12,132 bases of DNA, from contig JAMDEM010000190.1 of the NCBI GenBank assembly GCA_023486985.1, positions 1-12,132 on the forward strand, written 5' to 3'. The position numbers were made by a program, and so were the translations under genes. Under the pieces are notes generated by a model. The model saw only the letters and a list, made by a program, of their open reading frames with translations, did no database searches and was not told where the DNA came from. Positions 1 through 7,919 of this stretch are shown here, one piece after another; within the stretch, counting starts at the first letter, position 1; every line of letters begins with the position of its first letter. This stretch comes from Bacillota bacterium (GTDB lineage Bacteria > Vulcanimicrobiota > JAMDEM01).

Positions 1-320
1 GCAAGCTTGTTTTGCGGCAGGACACTCCGCAGCAAAGCTGCAGAGTTTTCGATCGCAAAATAAGGCAAGCTTGTTTTGCGGCAGGACACTCCGCAGCAAA
101 GCTGCAGAGTTTTCGATCGCAAAATAAGGCAAGCTTGTTTTGCGGCAGGACACTCCGCAGCAAAGCTGCAGAGTTTTCGATCGCAAAATAAGGCAAGCTT
201 GTTTTGCGGCAGGACACTCCGCAGCAAAGCTGCAGAGTTTTCGATCGCAAAATAAGGCAAGCTTGTTTTGCGGCAGGACACTCCGCAGCAAAGCTGCAGA
301 GTTTTCGATCGCAAAATAAA
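1..320. repeat. Five perfect 64-bp tandem repeats with two hairpins per unit
   Basis: Units begin at 1, 65, 129, 193 and 257. All five are identical by eye, except that the last base of the fifth is A instead of G. Each unit can form hairpin A (unit positions 25-45): arms CTCCGCAGC and GCTGCAGAG around an AAA loop, with one C-A mismatch. Hairpin B spans each junction (54-80, 118-144, 182-208, 246-272): arms CGCAAAATAAG and CTTGTTTTGCG, 11 bp with one G-T wobble, around a GCAAG loop. The array therefore alternates A and B hairpins separated by 8-nt spacers. Each unit contains TAA and 64 is not a multiple of 3, so it is not coding. The array starts at window base 1 and may continue upstream. 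Role unknown: it could be a tandemly amplified REP-like element, a protein-binding array or an assembly artefact. Confidence 0.97.
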
Positions 321-345
321 ACGGGCTGATTGATAAGCGAATAAA

Positions 346-388
346 AATCCCCCTCCATTCCCCTTTAATAAAGGGGGCATAGGGGATT
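346..388. repeat. C-tract/G-tract hairpin element in the clpC leader
   Basis: An outer 7-bp stem pairs AATCCCC (346-352) with GGGGATT (382-388). An inner 7-bp stem pairs CCCCTTT (360-366) with AAAGGGG (370-376) around an AAT loop, and an unpaired internal loop separates the two stems. The element ends 3 nt before the clpC ribosome-binding site, so if transcribed it lies in the 5' leader. Small C-run/G-run hairpins of this style occur as dispersed repeats in many bacterial genomes (recollection, not checked). It lacks a following T-run, so it is not a classic intrinsic terminator. A role in clpC translation or mRNA stability is only a possibility. Confidence 0.7.
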
Positions 389-408
389 AATAGGAGGAAT
401 CAATAAAT

Positions 409-2910
409 ATGTGGGAACCGTTTACCGAAAGAGCAAGGAGATCAATTGTTCTTGCGCAGGAAGAGGCGCAGAGACTTGGCAATAATTACATTGGAACAGA
501 ACATCTCCTGCTTGGGATAATAAGTGAAGGAGAAAGCGTTGCTGCCAAGGTTCTTGAAAACCTTGGAGTAAGCCTTTCTAAAGTAAGAGCTGAGGTGGAA
601 GCCATTGTGGGGAAAGGCGGACAGACCACCCAGCAGGAGATGGTTTTTACCCCAAGGGCAAAAAGAGTTATTGAGCTTGCCTTTGAAGAGGCAAGGGCTC
701 TTTCTCACAACTACATAGGCACGGAGCATCTGCTTCTGGGCCTGGTGCGCGAAGCCGAAGGGGTGGCGGCAAGAGTTCTTATGAATCTTGGCGTTGATCC
801 AAATAAAGTAAGAGCCGAGATAACCAAGCTCCTGGGTGTAGAGCATGCCCTGCCGGCGGCAAAAGAAAAAGAAAGAACAAAAACTCCCACGCTTGACCAG
901 TACGGAAGAGACCTTACCCAGCTTGCAAGAGAAGGCAAACTGGATCCCGTCATCGGAAGGCATATGGAAATTGAAAGAGTCATCCAGATTCTTTCACGGA
1001 GAACCAAAAACAATCCCGCTTTAATAGGCGAACCCGGTGTGGGAAAAACTGCCATTGTTGAAGGACTTGCCCAGAGGATCATAAAAAATGAAATTCCCGA
1101 GCTTCTCAAAGATAAGCGTGTAATTCAGCTTGACCTTGCCGGGCTGGTGGCAGGAACAAAATACAGAGGCGAATTTGAAGAAAGACTTAAAAGAGTAATG
1201 GAAGAAATAAGAGCGGCGTCCGGCGAAATTATTCTCTTTGTTGACGAGCTTCACACTATTGTAGGAGCCGGAGCAGCCGAAGGAGCTATTGATGCTTCAA
1301 ACATTTTAAAACCATCTCTTTCAAGAGGAGAGCTTCAATGCATCGGCGCCACAACGCTTGATGAGTACAGAAAATATATAGAAAAAGATGCCGCTCTTGA
1401 AAGAAGATTCCAGCCCATTACGGTTGACGAGCCTAATATAGAGCAGACAATAGAAATTTTAAAAGGCTTAAGAGACCGCTACGAGGCGCATCACAAAGTT
1501 GAAATCACTGACGACGCCCTTGTGGCAGCGGCAAAGCTTGCCGACAGGTACATCACTGAAAGGTACCTGCCCGACAAAGCCATAGACCTGATTGACGAAG
1601 CCGCCTCCAGGGTGAGACTGCAGTCCACCCTGACGCCTCCTGAACTCAGGGAAGTTGACTCCCAATTAAGAATGGTGCGCCAGGAGAAAGAGGCGGTCAT
1701 AAAGACCCAGGAGTATGAAAAAGCCGCCGAAATAAGAGACCGCGAGGAAAAATTAAGACGCCGCAAGGAAGAACTTGAAAAAGAGTGGCTGGAGAAAAAA
1801 ACCAAGAAAGGCGACAGGGCAAATACTGTTACAGAAGAAGAGATTGCTTATATAGTTTCAACCTGGACCAAGATTCCTGTAACAAAACTGGCGGAAGAAG
1901 AAACCGCAAAACTTCTTGGCATGGAGGAAGCCCTGCACAAGAGAGTAATAGGGCAGGATGAACCTATCAAAATGGTTTCCAAAGCTATCAGGAGAGCAAG
2001 AGCCGGACTTAAAGACGCAAAAAGACCCATCGGCTCCTTCCTTTTCCTTGGTCCTACCGGTGTGGGCAAAACCGAGCTCGCCAGGGCGCTGGCAGAGTTC
2101 CTCTTTGACGATGAAGAAAGAATGGTAAGGATTGACATGTCCGAATACATGGAAAAATTTACCGTCTCCCGCCTGGTTGGAGCGCCGCCGGGATATGTGG
2201 GCTATGAAGAGGGAGGCCAGCTCTCCGAGGCAGTGCGGAGAAAACCTTACTCTGTGGTGCTTCTCGATGAAATCGAAAAAGCCCACCCCGATGTATTCAA
2301 TATCCTTCTCCAGATTCTTGAAGACGGAAGACTGACTGATTCCCAGGGAAGGATCGTGGACTTTAAAAACAGCGTTATGGTTATGACTTCCAACATCGGC
2401 GTTGCCGGCATTGGACCTGAAACTGAACTCGGATTCAGAACCATAAAAGACGCAGGCTCCAAAGAAACAAAGTATGAAAGAATGAAGAAAAAAATTCTTG
2501 ATGAAACAAAGAAAATTTTCAAACCCGAGTTTTTAAACAGGCTTGACGAAACTGTAGTCTTCCATCCACTTTCCGAAGAAGAAATAAAGCAAATCGTAGA
2601 CCTGATGCTTTCCAGGGTGACAAAAGAAGTTGAAGCACAGGGAAGAAAGATGGTTGTTGTTGAAGAAGCAAAGGTAATTCTTGCCAAAGAAGGTTTTGAT
2701 CCGGTTTACGGAGCAAGACCTTTAAGGCGCGCAATCCAGAGAATGGTTGAAGATCCATTGGCTGAAGAATTCATCAGGGGCACTTTTGCTGAAGGAGACA
2801 CTGTAGAGGTCTATGCTGAAGATTCAAAAATTGCCTTCAGGAAAAAGACCGAAGCAGCTTTACCTCCGCCTTCGGAGCCTCCGAAACAGGAAGTTAAAAG
2901 CACAAAGTAG
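409..2910 (+). CDS. clpC: ClpC-type AAA+ unfoldase of the Clp protease
   Basis: Hsp100 chaperone that unfolds substrates with ATP and feeds them to the ClpP peptidase in the cytoplasm. The 833 residues hold a double Clp-N repeat (about 1-145), a first AAA+ module with Walker A GEPGVGKT (207-214) and Walker B ILFVDE (275-280), and a short UVR-type coiled middle domain (about 426-461). A second AAA+ module has Walker A GPTGVGKT (548-555), and the C-terminal domain ends in a Pro/Lys-rich tail. The short middle domain separates ClpC from ClpB. An LGF tripeptide (674-676) sits where ClpC proteins carry the ClpP-binding loop. The ATG start is supported by AGGAGG at 392-397. Firmicute clpC usually follows ctsR-mcsA-mcsB; here a repeat array lies upstream, and I see no CtsR-box or CIRCE-like operator. 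It is the first gene of a tight cluster, 14 bp before radA. Confidence 0.97.
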   Translation: MWEPFTERARRSIVLAQEEAQRLGNNYIGTEHLLLGIISEGESVAAKVLENLGVSLSKVRAEVEAIVGKGGQTTQQEMVFTPRAKRVIELAFEEARALSHNYIGTEHLLLGLVREAEGVAARVLMNLGVDPNKVRAEITKLLGVEHALPAAKEKERTKTPTLDQYGRDLTQLAREGKLDPVIGRHMEIERVIQILSRRTKNNPALIGEPGVGKTAIVEGLAQRIIKNEIPELLKDKRVIQLDLAGLVAGTKYRGEFEERLKRVMEEIRAASGEIILFVDELHTIVGAGAAEGAIDASNILKPSLSRGELQCIGATTLDEYRKYIEKDAALERRFQPITVDEPNIEQTIEILKGLRDRYEAHHKVEITDDALVAAAKLADRYITERYLPDKAIDLIDEAASRVRLQSTLTPPELREVDSQLRMVRQEKEAVIKTQEYEKAAEIRDREEKLRRRKEELEKEWLEKKTKKGDRANTVTEEEIAYIVSTWTKIPVTKLAEEETAKLLGMEEALHKRVIGQDEPIKMVSKAIRRARAGLKDAKRPIGSFLFLGPTGVGKTELARALAEFLFDDEERMVRIDMSEYMEKFTVSRLVGAPPGYVGYEEGGQLSEAVRRKPYSVVLLDEIEKAHPDVFNILLQILEDGRLTDSQGRIVDFKNSVMVMTSNIGVAGIGPETELGFRTIKDAGSKETKYERMKKKILDETKKIFKPEFLNRLDETVVFHPLSEEEIKQIVDLMLSRVTKEVEAQGRKMVVVEEAKVILAKEGFDPVYGARPLRRAIQRMVEDPLAEEFIRGTFAEGDTVEVYAEDSKIAFRKKTEAALPPPSEPPKQEVKSTK

Positions 2911-2924
2911 CCGGAAAGCTGACG

Positions 2925-4295
2925 ATGGCTAAACTTAAAAGCAGGTTTGTCTGCCAGGAATGCGGCTCCCAGTCGGTTAAGTGGCAGGGCAGGTGCCCGG
3001 ACTGCGGCGGATGGAATACTTTTGTGGAAGAAGTTGATTCTCCAAAATTAACTTCCACCCGTATGCCTTCTGCTGCGCCTTCCCTGCTTTCCAGCATTGA
3101 CTCAAAAGAAGAAATACGGTTTTCAAGCGGCATGGAAGAATTTGACCGCGTTCTTGGAGGAGGACTGGTTTCCGGTTCCCTCGTTTTAATTGGAGGAGCT
3201 CCCGGCATAGGGAAATCAACCCTTCTACTGCAGGCAGCTTCCGCGGTAAGCAGACATAAAGGTACTATACTTTATGTTTCAGGGGAGGAGTCACTTCAAC
3301 AGACAAAATTAAGAGCAGGCAGGCTGGGGCTTGACGGCGAAAAGCTGTATCTTCTTTCTGAAGTTAATCTTCAAAATATAATCCAGCAAATTGAGATACT
3401 CTCGCCTTCAATGCTGGTAGTTGATTCCATCCAGACAACTTACTGCGATGACCTCTCAACGGCACCGGGAAGCGTAAGCCAGATAAGGGAATGCACATCG
3501 CGCCTTCAGAGAATTGCCAAAAAAGACAACATAACCACATTAATCGTGGGCCATGTTACCAAGGACGGCAGTATTGCCGGGCCGAGAGTTCTGGAACATA
3601 TTGTTGACACCGTACTTTACTTTGAAGGTGAAGGCTACCAGAATTTCAGACTTCTCCGGGCGGTAAAAAACCGCTTCGGCTCCACCAATGAGGTAGGAAT
3701 TTTTGAAATGGGCGGAAGCGGATTAAAGGAGATAAAAAACCCTTCGGAATTCTTCCTTGCCCAGAGACTAAAAAAATCAGCCGGTTCGGTAATTGTTCCG
3801 GTGATTGAAGGCTCGCGGCCCCTCCTGGTTGAGCTTCAGGCTCTTGTTTCAAAGACAGGTTTTGGAATTCCTGCGCGCAAAAGCAACGGCTTCGATCCAA
3901 ACCGGCTGGCTTTAATGCTTGCCGTGGTTGAAAAAAGAGCCGGTATTTTTCTTTCAAATTCAGATGTGTTCGTCAATGTAGTGAGCGGAATAAAAATTGA
4001 AGAAACTGCTTCAGACCTGGGACTTGCCCTTGCCGTTGTTTCAAGCTCAAAAGAAGCACCGCTGGATCCCAATACTGTAATAATAGGAGAAGTGGGACTG
4101 GCAGGAGAAGTAAGAGCCGTTCCAAATCTGGATATAAGGATACAGGAAGCAGAAAAGCTGGGTTTCAAGAAAATAATTGTTCCTTCTTACAATCTAACCA
4201 AACAGATTAACCGCACCAATAAAGTTGAATTAATAGGAATTGAAACAATTAGAGAAGCAATCATTGCTTCCGGAATCACAAGAAAGGAGGTGTAA
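2925..4295 (+). CDS. radA: DNA repair protein RadA (Sms)
   Basis: RecA-like ATPase that helps process recombination intermediates, including branch migration, during DNA repair. The 456 residues show the family's three parts. An N-terminal four-cysteine zinc finger uses C10, C13, C24 and C27. The RecA-like core has Walker A GAPGIGKST (91-99) and the RadA signature KNRFG (248-252). The C-terminal Lon-protease-like fold includes GEVGLAGEVR. Length is normal for the family. The ATG follows clpC by 14 bp with only a weak GGA-type ribosome-binding site, which suggests translational coupling. The last codons contain the AGGAGG site for the next gene. In many Firmicutes disA follows radA; it is absent here. 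Confidence 0.97.
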   Translation: MAKLKSRFVCQECGSQSVKWQGRCPDCGGWNTFVEEVDSPKLTSTRMPSAAPSLLSSIDSKEEIRFSSGMEEFDRVLGGGLVSGSLVLIGGAPGIGKSTLLLQAASAVSRHKGTILYVSGEESLQQTKLRAGRLGLDGEKLYLLSEVNLQNIIQQIEILSPSMLVVDSIQTTYCDDLSTAPGSVSQIRECTSRLQRIAKKDNITTLIVGHVTKDGSIAGPRVLEHIVDTVLYFEGEGYQNFRLLRAVKNRFGSTNEVGIFEMGGSGLKEIKNPSEFFLAQRLKKSAGSVIVPVIEGSRPLLVELQALVSKTGFGIPARKSNGFDPNRLALMLAVVEKRAGIFLSNSDVFVNVVSGIKIEETASDLGLALAVVSSSKEAPLDPNTVIIGEVGLAGEVRAVPNLDIRIQEAEKLGFKKIIVPSYNLTKQINRTNKVELIGIETIREAIIASGITRKEV

Positions 4296-4296
4296 A

Positions 4297-5367
4297 ATGT
4301 TCAGGCTTATCAGGGGAATGTTCTCAATTATTTTTATAGTTTTCGGCGGACTTCTCGGCTACAGCATAGCAAGCCACACCGAAGGCTATTACAAGATGCT
4401 TACTCCCATCTTACAGTTTGCCAATCTATGGGCTCTTGTAGGGCTGGGCATGCTGCTTGGGGCAATTATTGCGCCTCATTTTTCCAATCTTTTTATGCGC
4501 ATTTCCGACACGGTTGTCACTGCCCTTCATCGCTATACCCTGCAGGAAATTGTAATGGGTTCAGTGGGACTTATTTTTGGATTAATCATTGCTGCAATTA
4601 TAATTTTAATTCTTAGTTTTATTCCATTTTCCAAAATACCCATAGCCGGCGATTTTATCGGTCCTTTAGCTTACACTATTGTTGCAATTTTCTGGGCTTA
4701 CCTGGGTGTTTATTTTGCCGCAAGGCTTTCATTCATGCAGTCTCTTGGTTCTCTTTTCGGCGGCAAAAAGAACCAATCTTCAATTAAATCCAGCAAAATT
4801 TTTGATACCAGCGTTATAATTGACGGAAGAATCGCCGATATTATAAAAGCAGGTTTTATTGAAGGGAATCTGATTATCCCGAAATTTGTTCTGGAGGAGC
4901 TTCAGCAGATAGCAGATTCATCCGACGCCATGAAGCGAAACCGGGGCAGAAGAGGCCTTGACGTTCTAAACGCTCTAAGGAAAGACCCGGGCATTGAAAT
5001 TCATGAAAAAAATTATCCTGAAACGGCTGTTGACGGAAAACTGGTAAAGCTTGCCCAGGAATTAAAAAGCTCAATCTTAACAACTGACTTCAATCTCAAC
5101 AAAGTTGCACAGATACATAATATAAAAGTGCTTAATATCAATGAGCTTGCCAATGCAATGAGGCCTGTGGTTCTGCCCGGAGAGGAAATGACTGTGAGCA
5201 TCCTGAAGGAAGGGAAGGAAAGGGAACAGGGGGTTGCTTACCTGGAAGACGGAACCATGGTGGTTATCGAGGATGGAAAGAAGCGCATGGGAGAAACGAT
5301 TCCTGTTGAAGTAACCAGTGTGCTTCAGACTGTTGCAGGAAAAATGATTTTTGCAAAAATTAAATAA
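4297..5367 (+). CDS. Membrane-anchored PIN/TRAM domain protein (YacL family)
   Basis: The 356-residue protein has about four N-terminal membrane segments (roughly 6-25, 43-62, 85-107, 122-143). A cytoplasmic PIN ribonuclease-like domain (about 168-285) follows, then a C-terminal TRAM domain (about 295-354), a probable RNA-binding fold. Candidate PIN acidic residues are D170 in FDTSVIIDG, E200/E201 in VLEEL and D264 in TTDFN. The architecture and gene position match B. subtilis YacL, whose substrate is not well established; membrane-tethered RNA cleavage is inference. A longer frame runs upstream to 4240, but this ATG has a strong AGGAGG (4285-4290) overlapping the end of radA. It begins 1 bp after the radA stop, so I chose it. 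Confidence 0.92.
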   Translation: MFRLIRGMFSIIFIVFGGLLGYSIASHTEGYYKMLTPILQFANLWALVGLGMLLGAIIAPHFSNLFMRISDTVVTALHRYTLQEIVMGSVGLIFGLIIAAIIILILSFIPFSKIPIAGDFIGPLAYTIVAIFWAYLGVYFAARLSFMQSLGSLFGGKKNQSSIKSSKIFDTSVIIDGRIADIIKAGFIEGNLIIPKFVLEELQQIADSSDAMKRNRGRRGLDVLNALRKDPGIEIHEKNYPETAVDGKLVKLAQELKSSILTTDFNLNKVAQIHNIKVLNINELANAMRPVVLPGEEMTVSILKEGKEREQGVAYLEDGTMVVIEDGKKRMGETIPVEVTSVLQTVAGKMIFAKIK

Positions 5368-5384
5368 ACTTGAGGAGAGAAGCC

Positions 5385-6065
5385 ATGAAATTTTTTGCAA
5401 TTATTGCAGCAGCCGGTGATGGAAGAAGAATAGGACAGGGTAACAAGCTGCTTCTTGATCTTATGGGCAAACCCGTGCTGGTGCATACATTGGAAATTTT
5501 TCAGAAATCAGTGCCGATTGAAAAAGTTGTAATTGCAGCACCTGATAAAGACATTGATAATTACTGGAAACTTGTTGCCGACTTTAATCTTTCAAAAGTC
5601 AAGGAAATTGTGGGGGGTGGAAATCACCGTCAGGATTCAATCTACAGCGCCTTAAATGTCATAGACAGCGCCGATTATATTGTGATACACGACGGTGCAA
5701 GGCCCCTTCTTAACGCAGAATTTCTTGATAAAATGATAAAATCAATTTCTGGAGCTGAGAGCCTTATTGCGGCTGTTAGAGTTAAGGATACCATTAAAAA
5801 AGCCGGCAAGGAAGGAATTGTCAAGGAAACTTTAAACAGGGAGGAACTTCTTGCAATACAGACTCCCCAGATTTTTCCGGCAAAAATTCTTAAGGAAGCT
5901 CACAAAAAAGCTCTCACCGAGGTCCATTATGCAACTGATGATTCGGCTTTAGTGGAAAGATTGGGAGCCATTGTCAAAATATTTGAAGGGGAAGAAGAAA
6001 ACATAAAAATTACCACGCCGGAAGATATAGTTATAGCAGAAGAAATTTTAAAGAGAAGATCTTAA
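5385..6065 (+). CDS. ispD: 2-C-methyl-D-erythritol 4-phosphate cytidylyltransferase
   Basis: Third step of the non-mevalonate (MEP) isoprenoid pathway: transfers CMP from CTP to methylerythritol phosphate. The 226-residue protein has the nucleotide-binding start AAAGDGRRIG with K21, then GKPVLVHT, the substrate-site HDGARP (102-107) and VKDTIK, and a C-terminal ITTPEDI segment. All are hallmarks of IspD. The ATG at 5385 is preferred over an in-frame TTG at 5370 because GAGGAGAG (5372-5379) is well spaced in front of it. It lies 17 bp after the PIN/TRAM gene and 17 bp before ispF. The ispD-ispF pairing confirms the assignment. Confidence 0.96.
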   Translation: MKFFAIIAAAGDGRRIGQGNKLLLDLMGKPVLVHTLEIFQKSVPIEKVVIAAPDKDIDNYWKLVADFNLSKVKEIVGGGNHRQDSIYSALNVIDSADYIVIHDGARPLLNAEFLDKMIKSISGAESLIAAVRVKDTIKKAGKEGIVKETLNREELLAIQTPQIFPAKILKEAHKKALTEVHYATDDSALVERLGAIVKIFEGEEENIKITTPEDIVIAEEILKRRS

Positions 6066-6082
6066 AAACAAGGAAAGAGTCA

Positions 6083-6565
6083 ATGGCAGAAACTAAAATA
6101 GGATTGGGTTTCGACGCTCATGCATTTGCATCAGGAAGAGACCTTATCATTGGGGGAGTGAAAATCCCTTGCGAAAAGGGGCTTATGGGTCATTCGGATG
6201 CAGATGTACTGGCGCATTCAATAATGGATGCCATCCTTGGCGCCATGGGCAAGGGGGATATCGGTCTGCACTTTCCCGACTCAGACCCTGCTTATAAGGG
6301 AATATCAAGCCTGAAGCTTCTCGCCCGTGTAGCAAATTTAATGGACAACGAAGGTTTTAGAATAAAAAATCTTGACTCCACAGTAATACTTGAAAAACCA
6401 AAAATTTCACCCTTTTACCAGGAAATGAAAAAAAATATTGCAGAAAATTTAAAGATAGAAGAGTCTCAAATCAACATCAAGGCAACAACCACTGAAGGCA
6501 TGGGCTTCACAGGGCGGGGCGAAGGAATTTTTGCCCAGAGTGCAGTTTTAATTGAAAGGCAGTAA
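6083..6565 (+). CDS. ispF: 2-C-methyl-D-erythritol 2,4-cyclodiphosphate synthase
   Basis: Cyclises CDP-methylerythritol 2-phosphate to the 2,4-cyclodiphosphate with release of CMP, two steps after IspD in the MEP pathway. The 160-residue protein has normal family length. It carries the divalent-metal ligands D11 and H13 (GFDAHAF) and H45 in GHSDADVLAH. It also has GDIGLHFPDSD and the C-terminal signature ATTTEGMGFTGRGEG. The start ATG has an AGGAAAG ribosome-binding site. The stop is followed 3 nt later by a TTG start for the next gene, so the two are probably translated together. Confidence 0.97.
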   Translation: MAETKIGLGFDAHAFASGRDLIIGGVKIPCEKGLMGHSDADVLAHSIMDAILGAMGKGDIGLHFPDSDPAYKGISSLKLLARVANLMDNEGFRIKNLDSTVILEKPKISPFYQEMKKNIAENLKIEESQINIKATTTEGMGFTGRGEGIFAQSAVLIERQ

Positions 6566-6568
6566 ATC

Positions 6569-7546
6569 TTGAAAAAAAAAGCACTTGTAGTTTTATTGCT
6601 TATTATTATTGCAGCAGCCTGCTTTCTTCTGTGGAAGCATTACTTTTATAAGCCTGAACTTTCCTTTGAAACAAATGATATTGCAGGCATAAAACTTCCT
6701 CTGCCCGAATGGCAGACAATAGAAAAAGTCAATGACAGTACCTATGGCATAATAGCTTTGCAGGACGGAAAATCCGGCATGTTTATTATCTCCTGGGAAG
6801 TTGCCCCTCCCCCGGAAAAGGAGGAATGGGATAAAGCCAGGGATTCCGCGGAAAATATAATTTCTTCTTTCTTAAAAACCGGTGGAAAATTTATGCCCAA
6901 AGGCTCTGAAGAACAGGTTGCAATCTCAGGACACGATGCAAAAAAATTAAATTTTATTATACAGTATTCTTCCGGCACAATAGAGGGCTGCTTATTTTAC
7001 TGGTATTGCCCGGAAAACAAAAGAGTCATGCGGCTTGCAGTTACGGCGGACAAAGAAAATCTCCGGAAGATTGAAAAGAATGAATTATCGGCTCTTAACT
7101 GCCATTCAAGCAAAATAACAATTTCAAAACCGGTATATCTTAAAGGCAGCATTCCAAAAAAATGGGCAGAAAACATTTCAAATCCTGAATTTGCAATTTA
7201 TACCGCTCCTGACATGCAGCATATTGTATTTGCAGGAAGGGGTATTTTTACCGGAGATCCTTCAAGTATAAACGAGGACTTTGCCAGGAAAAAATTCAAT
7301 GAACTTTCCAGCTTCATCAATCAAAAAGGTGAAGTTGAATCAGTAACCAGAGAAGAAAATTCTCCCGTGGGTCATCCTGTTTTCCGTTTAAAAGGGAGTC
7401 TTGCTCTCGATGAAGAAAAAACACCTGTCCTTTTAGATGCATGGTACTGTAATACAGAAAAAAAAGCCTTTTTTATTTTTATGTATCCCGATCCGGCTAA
7501 TAAGCCTGAAATAATGAAAGTGATAAATTCTCTGAGGTGTCATTAG
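6569..7546 (+). CDS. Membrane-anchored protein of unknown function with two tandem homologous domains
   Basis: I do not recognise this 325-residue protein. It begins with a Lys-rich tip and one hydrophobic segment (about 5-22), probably an uncleaved anchor with the rest outside the membrane. C18 follows AAA, but hydrophobic residues continue after it, so a lipoprotein is less likely. The remainder looks like two copies of one domain, about 41-179 and 192-325. They share P-x2-W or P-x3-W near the start, Gly-His (121-122 and 268-269), Trp-Tyr-Cys exactly 24 residues later (145-147 and 292-294) and a closing Leu-x-Cys-His (176-179 and 322-325). The paired cysteines (C147/C178, C294/C324) could form one disulfide per domain. 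The TTG start is chosen because it lies 3 nt after ispF and is followed by MKKK and the anchor; a run of nine A comes directly after it. Confidence 0.8.
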   Translation: MKKKALVVLLLIIIAAACFLLWKHYFYKPELSFETNDIAGIKLPLPEWQTIEKVNDSTYGIIALQDGKSGMFIISWEVAPPPEKEEWDKARDSAENIISSFLKTGGKFMPKGSEEQVAISGHDAKKLNFIIQYSSGTIEGCLFYWYCPENKRVMRLAVTADKENLRKIEKNELSALNCHSSKITISKPVYLKGSIPKKWAENISNPEFAIYTAPDMQHIVFAGRGIFTGDPSSINEDFARKKFNELSSFINQKGEVESVTREENSPVGHPVFRLKGSLALDEEKTPVLLDAWYCNTEKKAFFIFMYPDPANKPEIMKVINSLRCH

Positions 7547-7562
7547 AGGAAAGATAAATAAA

Positions 7563-7919
7563 ATGGCAATTACCTTTGAAAAACTTCAAACACAAAGAAC
7601 AGTTCGAAAGAAGCAGTTAGAACACGCCCTTGAAGGAATTATCCAACAACTAAAAGAACTTGGAGCGCTCAGAATAATTGTATTCGGTTCTTTTGCCTCA
7701 GGCGTCATTAAAAGATGGAGTGATTTAGACATTCTTGCTATAATGCCTTCAACAAGGGACGGAAAGGAATGGTTTAGAGAGATTCACGATAAAGTTGATA
7801 CGGAAGTACCGGCTGATATTTTGCCTTTTACTGAAGAAGAATTGAAAACGAAGATAGAAACCAGCAGCTTTATCCGGCATGCTGTAAAAACCGGGAGGGT
7901 TATTTATGACAAAGGATAA
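7563..7919 (+). CDS. MNT-type minimal nucleotidyltransferase, partner of the adjacent HEPN protein
   Basis: A 118-residue protein of the DNA polymerase beta nucleotidyltransferase superfamily. The active-site pattern is complete: G42-S43 in VFGSFASG, D54 and D56 in SDLDILAI, and a third acidic residue D85 in ADILPF. In characterised MNT/HEPN pairs of the HepT type the MNT protein acts as antitoxin by adding AMP to the HEPN toxin; that role here is inference. The N-terminal 35 residues are probably helical. The gene overlaps the HEPN gene by 14 bp, as expected for coupled expression, and lies 16 bp after the duplicated-domain protein. An alternative is a housekeeping-like HEPN/MNT pair with no toxin activity. 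Confidence 0.9.
   Translation: MAITFEKLQTQRTVRKKQLEHALEGIIQQLKELGALRIIVFGSFASGVIKRWSDLDILAIMPSTRDGKEWFREIHDKVDTEVPADILPFTEEELKTKIETSSFIRHAVKTGRVIYDKG

Noticed and set aside
1..320. CRISPR array
   Set aside because: The 64-bp units are contiguous and identical, with no variable spacers, and no cas genes are present.
4240..4296. Extended N-terminus for the PIN/TRAM protein
   Set aside because: It would overlap the end of radA by 56 bp, whereas the ATG at 4297 has a strong AGGAGG and begins directly with a membrane segment.
442..5400. Many minus-strand open frames opposite clpC, radA, the PIN/TRAM gene and ispD
   Set aside because: They mirror strongly conserved plus-strand genes, have no recognisable domains or ribosome-binding sites, and are low-complexity translations of the complementary strand.
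6569..6640. Lipoprotein signal in the duplicated-domain protein
   Set aside because: C18 follows AAA but sits inside the hydrophobic stretch (FLLW follows), which fits an uncleaved anchor better than a lipobox.
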